The position numbers were made by a program, and so were the translations under genes. From positions 4,967,501 through 5,031,500 of the forward strand of contig WPIO01000020.1 of NCBI GenBank assembly GCA_009760855.2: DNA of 64,000 nucleotides, read 5' to 3'. The first letter of the stretch is position 1; each line of letters begins with the position of its first letter. The notes below the pieces were generated by a model that searched no databases, was not told the origin of the DNA, and worked only from the letters and a program-made list of their open reading frames with translations. The stretch is from Cristatella mucedo. Its lineage: Eukaryota > Bryozoa > Phylactolaemata > Cristatellidae. Positions 58,439 through 64,000 of the stretch are shown piece after piece.

Positions 58439-58633
58439 GTGATCTGTTGCAACAAAGCGATGCCGAAACAAGAGCAGCAGCTCGCTACTTTTATAGACTT
58501 ATCAAGTACTGGAGACACCTTGATTCGAGAAGACAAAGTTGGCAATGATGAAACACTGGCGGGAATTATCTTTGGAGTGGCCGTTCCGATTGAAAATTGT
58601 GAAAGCAATCCTGAGCAGGCGGCAATTTATTAG
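58439..58633 (+). CDS. uncertain short open frame conserved in part between copies
   Basis: The frame contains MPKQEQQLATFIDLSSTGDT and, further on, IREDKVGNDETLAGIIFGVA, then a stop. The counterpart in copy 1 (41,085-41,270) keeps the frame length and most residues of the second half (GNDGTLAEIIFGVAVPIE) but has one in-frame stop in the first half. No family is recognised. It may be an exon or an old element fragment. The conserved run could also simply reflect recent shared ancestry of the two DNA copies. Confidence 0.25.
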   Translation: MICCNKAMPKQEQQLATFIDLSSTGDTLIREDKVGNDETLAGIIFGVAVPIENCESNPEQAAIY

Positions 58634-59489
58634 ACAACCTATTAGGCAAACAGTTGAAACGACTTTTCATATGCACTATCACGGGCTGGAGATTATTCTC
58701 TGAGAGCCACTCTGTTAGCTGACTCTACCACACGGCCGACAGCTGGGGCTCGGCCTGCTAGGACTGGCCGGACAGAGCGGGCCAGCAGTTGAGGTTGCAC
58801 TCGGCTGTCGCTTTCAGATTTTTGCGTTTAGTAGCCGCATATCATAGTAGTCATCATTTGAAGCAGACTTCACGATCGCAGATTTATTTCAATAAAAGAG
58901 TTTTTTTTAGTAACTCGTGCAGCACTTGCGTGTATAAGACGTAGCGATTCGACTTGCAATGCTGTTCGTTGGAGCATTGTTCGAGGTGAGAAAACGTAGG
59001 TGGGAATATCAGTCGCTACTTTTAAGAAGAAGAACGAGCATCCGTCAAGTGAGCATCAATAAAGTGATTTTGATTACTCCCGACTTCACGCAAGGATAGG
59101 CAATGGTTGGCAGTCAGCGATATCATTTAGGCCACCCAAAATCAACATACGGCTAAGCTTAAAACGGCTAAGCTGTGTAATCGAAATTCAAAAGTGTCTG
59201 ACACAAGCAATGGTGAGATTGATGGCTGTTTGTGTTAAGCACACAACTATGAAGGCCTTGATTTTGTAAAATGTGAACTGTTGTCACATGAAGGAACCCT
59301 CAACTGCCCATAGTGCACAAGGAGGCGGGCAAATTAGGTAATTAGCTCTTTTCTCAATCGCTTCCATCTATTGTGTGCTTGAGCGTAATGTCGGCTGAAG
59401 GTGTCAAACCTGTTTCTTTCAAACGAAAATTCTTCGCCTGGCTAGACACTTCTCATTCATTTAAGAAGACCAGTTCTGGAACTCGTCCA

Positions 59490-60835
59490 CTGACGGATAT
59501 CAGTATTACGTTGCTTCAAGGCAAATATACAATAGTGTGAGGCACCACGTGATGAAAAATCAAGCTGAGCAACATACCGTCATAGGCATCTGTACCAGTA
59601 CTGCAGCTGTCCCCTAGTCTTCTGCTCCCAGATGCTGCTGCTGCATGTGCAAGGTATAACGTGACATCTCTATTCCGAGTGGTCGTTTCATCATGGCTCA
59701 GCGTCGCTAAGATGACCCTCTGTCCTCTTCCAAGCTAGAGATTCACTAGCTACTTAATCGGGAGGCTGGTGCAGATGATTTTCTACATATCAAATAGCCA
59801 ATACTCAGCACGGATGGCTTTTGCAAAGTTTCGGCTTTCGTATCCCACCCATTCGACAGCCAGGTTCAGCACATGACCAGTATCTGCAGTTTAGACGAGT
59901 GAACCACATCCTCGCCGATAAGCTGGTGTTTTCCAAGAAACTAATCCACTGCAGGCGGCTATAAATGAGACTGCAAGGCTAGTTTTCAAATCTCAGAGGT
60001 TTGACGGAGAGTCTGATTTGCTATAAGAGCTAGGATGGCTGCTGGTTAATCAACAAATACAGAGCAAAGTTGAGCACACGGCCCACCATAACCTTGCTCT
60101 TCCTTGCACAGATGAACTGCTGAACTAGTTTTAGCCTCCTCGTGACCCCAGGTTCTGCATGAAAATTAAATTAGCTGTTACAATCCTCTGCACTCAGATC
60201 GTTGGCGACATAAGCTGAAGCTCTGCAGGTCAGTTCCATTACCCTTATGCAACGACAACTACTGTTCTGCCTCGATGATCACACGTCTGTGCCAGCCGTC
60301 CTGAGCTGCTACTTCCATTTTATTCACTGCAGATGTAAACATGTTAGACATGTACCTTGATTGCCCTCCTGAGTCTGCTAGTCTTCCCACTTTCTCGTTC
60401 TTTGCGTGATATAAAGTCTTTTTGCTACTGACTGCCTACCAAAAGCAGCTTAGACTGTGAGTGGGGTATACAAAACTCCCCTGCATAACACCCACATTGA
60501 GTTTGCTGGTTTGTGGAGGTACAGACGGAGAAATATCTAAATTAATTTTACCATGTTGGCTGCAGCAGTCAGCCACGTCCACCTGTCAGTCCTTGTGAAG
60601 GTTAACTGAGCCACTGCAGAAGCAATTAAATCCAAACTCATTATGTAGAACTCCTATCCCTTGCTGCACAGTAGCTGTCAGCTTACCGATCTCAAGAGCT
60701 CCAAGAAGCGATGCTGCACCAACCACTGCAGCTGATTTCCGTCGCATTTGCTTCCAGGCACAACGACCAGCAACAACGTGAAAGCGGAGTCTGGCAATGC
60801 GATTGCATCAAGGCGACATGCCTGTCTTCTAGCCA
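59490..60835. other. 1.3-kb stretch private to copy 2
   Basis: The copy 1 sequence runs from GAAGACCAGTCCCGAAACTG straight to GATCGCTAGCAGCAG, while copy 2 has about 1.3 kb between the same flanks. Its central part is a LINE-2 piece; 59,490-59,940 and 60,545-60,835 are unrecognised. Confidence 0.65.
59950..60540 (+). pseudogene. LINE-2 3' end, decayed
   Basis: The plus strand reads 'AINETARLVFKSQRFDGESD', 'ELGWLLVNQQIQSKVEHT', 'FCMKIKLAVTILC' and 'VGDIS', the same order as the LINE-2 thumb region at 56,345-56,998. It then runs through ACACCCACATTG to the end. Several stops and indels make it older than the other LINE-2 copies. Confidence 0.72.
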
Positions 60836-60839
60836 CTGG

Positions 60840-62260
60840 TCACTAGCAGCAGCTGCAGAGCTAATTTTTATTGGCAGGATAGTCAATGGGTACCGCCGCT
60901 CGTCCATCTTGCAGTGACCGGGCCGTTTTTACACAGACCAGCCAGTTTGTGTCCCTGGTTTCCAACGGCTGCAATCCTTCAGTCCAAGCGTGACCACAGC
61001 TATCAGCATGTCACCTTCCGAGTCATGGTGAAATTCAAGCACTTGATAAGCAACTAGAAGTTATTAGAAACAGAGTCAAAGGGCATTCGAGGTGGCTGGG
61101 ATAGTAACAATGCACAATCAGTGAATACGATCAGTTGCATTGCGATTTTCAGAGGACGCGAGAGTTTTAGCAAGAATAAACTAATGTTTCCTCTGTTGAG
61201 CATGCATGGCCACTTATGAAAAACACAAGTGGATGACTTCTGCAAGCCTCCCCTGATCAGAATAAAACCTCTCGATAGCACTGCAATCGCTATACAGTTC
61301 AGTTCTAACAGAATTCGGTCCTGCTTGACGTCGCCAGGCACTCGTTCGTACCCGTCAAAGCAGGCGGGAGCTATGGTTTGCCGCTCGCTCCTGCAAATGA
61401 GTGCTAAGCGTCAGAGGTCTACTGAGTATATCTCGAGCTCAAGAGATCTAGCTATACCCTAATACTCACTAATACTAATTAAATCTCAGAATACGAGCAA
61501 GTTCGGATTGAGATGGAAGACAAGCAGCACGCCTTAAACCCTATAACCTAAACCCTATAACCAAGGCACTAACAACCTAAAACCATAAGCCCTAAAACCT
61601 AAACCATAAACACTAAAGCCCTAAACCTCACTTCCCTGCAATCCTTTAATCGTTGAAGAGCAGAATAGCAATAACAGTAGCTCGATTGGAAGTGCACTGC
61701 ACAGCAAAGCTATAGGGGTTGAGATTGTATCTCGCTTAAACTGTCAGTTTTCTCTTTTGCTCTGTCTTTATAGGCTTTACAATTTATTAAAGTCCGCTTC
61801 ATAACACTCTAGTCTTTTATGCATATTTAAAAGCGCTCTCGTTAAAGTGCTACAACATTGTTGTAAGCCGATTGAGCTCGTTAATTGTCAGACGATGCGT
61901 GGTAATATACGGCAAAAGCTCGGCTTGAAGTAACAATCCTTGATAGTCAGTGGCAAAGCGACAGCAAAGTCGCTGCCCAAGCTCGAATGGTTTTTCGACG
62001 AATCATTTCACGGTGTTCAATTGTGGAACCCTGAAGGTGTTAAGCTTTATGTGCCTATTTATTTATTGTCGACGATGCAGGCCAATTGCCAGCAATGCTT
62101 TGCACTAATAAAGCAGTTCGAGAAAAATCGGCCAATCTGCTTCCCAAAACTGCAACTCTTATTTCACATTCAGTCTAACCAAGTGTGGAATTAATTTGAA
62201 TCCATTCTTAGCATTCAATTAATGTCAATGCATGCTATCGCCCGGCTATAGCCCGAGGAA
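60840..62260. other. right part of copy 2, non-coding
   Basis: This aligns with 42,115-44,385 of copy 1 except for the 880-bp stretch private to copy 1. A 84-codon frame at 61,940-62,194 is not kept in copy 1. Confidence 0.5.
61531..61629 (+). repeat. interstitial telomere-like repeats, copy 2
   Basis: Degenerate CCCTATAA, CCTAAA, CCCTAAAA and CATAAAC units over about 100 bp, twice the length seen in copy 1. The flanking sequences match on both sides. Confidence 0.75.
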
Positions 62261-62594
62261 ATATACTAAATGAAAACTGTCCGGAATAGATGGACAGACA
62301 GTTGCTAAAAAAAAACTTCAATATTGTTCGCTGAATGCTGCATCAAAAGTGCAGCCACATCATTTTAACCAATCGGAGCGTACACTTGAGAGCAATATAT
62401 ACTGATCAATGGCAATGGCCCGCCTTGTACCACAATCCTTATTAAATTTATTAGAAATTACTAATACCGTCGTTTTGCCCGTTAAATTTTGGGCTATGCA
62501 TAAAAATTGACGGTAACTGACAGAGAAGATATGGAAATCTGTAATTGTGTGTCTGCTAAAATTAAAAACATTATGGTGGGAGAAAATCCCACTT

Positions 62595-64000
62595 CTCATC
62601 TATTTTGTGTACTAAGCTATTTTCTAGTGTAACTATTATCAGTTTCACAGTGGCAGCCTAATCAAACCATAAAAGTAAAATGGTTTGGGAGAGCGGGAAA
62701 TTGTGTCTCATGAAAAAAGGGAGTGTGAAATTGCTCACGAGTGCTTTTTGTATACCGAGATGTGTCTATCACTTCATCACATACTGTATCAGTATCTTTA
62801 GATGTGATATTGAATCATTGGACTCCTATAATAACTTAAAGTGTGCACTCAATTGATATCAAGGATTTTGCCTAAGCGTAATTTTACCAGAATCGTTTTC
62901 GTTGACAGACATGGTTATCCACCACCCTTAGGATCCCACTACAAGTACGAGTCCAGAGTATATCCGACATGTTCTAAGCCACAAAATACGGTCTAATTAC
63001 TTTCATTCACCCTCGGTCTTTTTAGCAAGAAACTGAAGAGCCCCATTCAGATCATAATGTAAGCTTTATGTGACTGATTTTGCATGCCTCAACATCACCA
63101 CGTTCAGTAAGAATGCAATTTTGTAAGGTAAAAGCTGAACCAGCTATAGTAATTGTGTCAATATAGCTGTCATGCAGAGAAGAAATATATGGACGTTCAC
63201 GCATTTTATTTAGCCTTCTAAAGTATATTTCGTGCTAATTGATTTACAATTAGGGAGGCTTATTACCTGATTTTAAGAAAGGCCTGTATCGTAAATGTGA
63301 AAATTTACTTGCCATTTTGCTCCTTCGTTAAGCGCGAATAGTACAAATCAAATGTACATAAAACAGAACAAGCGAAGCTGCAGACGACGTCAATGCAAAC
63401 ATGCACTCAGTGATGTACGTAGTCGACATTCATTGTTATCAGCAAATAATGCTCACGTGACTTAAGTAACATTAGATAGGATGCTTATCAACTCTGTTTA
63501 TTATATTTCTTAAACACAAATAAACATATAAACTGTTAAAAGCAATTTGAAGTTTAGGATCTCATTAGCCGAGCTAGTCTAATCTAAAAAGGAACGCTGT
63601 CGCATAGACTCGACGCGTGTCATTCTCATCCACAGCTCATATCCTCTCACAGTTGACTTTGGCAAGCGCTGAACAACTTAAGAATGGCTGGTAAGTTTGC
63701 CTTTAGACGCGTGGTGATGAATGCTTGCAGGTACATAAGGTTTCGCATTGCTAACGCCGCGTACGTTTAATACAGTAAGCTACAATATCATGCATTTATC
63801 TTTGCAACAAGCAATACACGGGAACGAAGCACGCGCTTGATGAAATAATTTCTCCAGGGCATTCAAAGCGGCACATTTCTTATCGAAGCGTTCGTTTGAG
63901 TGTAGGCATGAAATAGGGCATGAAATAGCTTCTTCGACGATGTTACAAATGCGTAAATTATAGCTCTGACTTAACTAACTAACTGGTACCTTTCTTAAGC
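62595..64000 (+). repeat. segmental duplication copy 3 (truncated by the window end)
   Basis: Unit-end sequence (62,265-62,590) runs directly into unit-start sequence matching 47,180 onwards in copy 2 and 28,825 onwards in copy 1. Near the window end, about 110 aligned bases of copies 2 and 3 (48,496-48,606 and 63,884-64,000) differ at only three positions by my count. Confidence 0.92.
63684..63690 (+). CDS. proposed coding exon 1 of the propeller gene, copy 3 (partial gene)
   Basis: ATGGCTG followed by GTAAGT, identical to copy 2. If copy 3 follows copy 2, exon 2 would lie about 3 kb further on, outside the window. Confidence 0.45.

Noticed and set aside
61940-62194. 84-codon plus-strand open frame in copy 2
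   Set aside because: The aligned sequence of copy 1 (about 44,060-44,290) does not keep the frame.

Overview
This window looks like invertebrate metazoan nuclear DNA. It shows spliced genes with GT-AG introns and a multi-exon TRAIP-type ubiquitin ligase. It also holds CR1/L2-like LINEs with the YADD-TQLY signature, tRNA-derived SINEs, decayed Ty3/gypsy and Ty1/copia elements, a hAT transposase relic and long microsatellites. No operons, prokaryotic signals or viral genomes were seen. I cannot name the species.

Left part (1-27,900): the main host gene runs on the minus strand from 13,205 to 4,064. Five exons join in frame, with consensus splice sites, into a 523-residue TRAIP (TRAF-interacting protein) homologue: RING-H2, coiled coil, and a C-terminal tail with a GYNGLGG motif. 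Its introns carry LINE and SINE copies and CT microsatellites. A copia RNase H relic lies at 2.0-2.3 kb, a degenerate ~170-bp tandem repeat at 15.6-16.2 kb and a hAT transposase relic at 16.3-17.75 kb. A LINE-1 copy carrying two nested LINE-2 insertions lies at 21.6-24.8 kb. 'LINE-1' and 'LINE-2' are my local names for two families, not mammalian L1 and L2.

Right part (28,085-64,000): a large tandem segmental duplication. Copy 1 is 28,085-44,765. Copy 2 is 45,838-62,590, with a scrambled left end. Copy 3 starts near 62,595 and runs off the window. Each full copy carries the same unrecognised beta-propeller-like gene and the same decayed Ty3/gypsy element in the same order. The propeller gene is open in copy 2 (proposed two exons, 318 residues) and broken in copy 1 (start codon lost plus a one-base frameshift). 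Only its proposed first exon is visible in copy 3. Copies 2 and 3 are much closer to each other than to copy 1, so the array grew in steps.

The copies date later insertions by acting as empty sites for each other. These are an 852-bp solo LTR with a 4-bp target duplication in copy 1, a tRNA-SINE in copy 2, LINE insertions in either copy, and a (TA)n expansion in copy 2. The SINE-1 family also shares its 3' tail with LINE-1, which suggests a SINE/LINE partnership.
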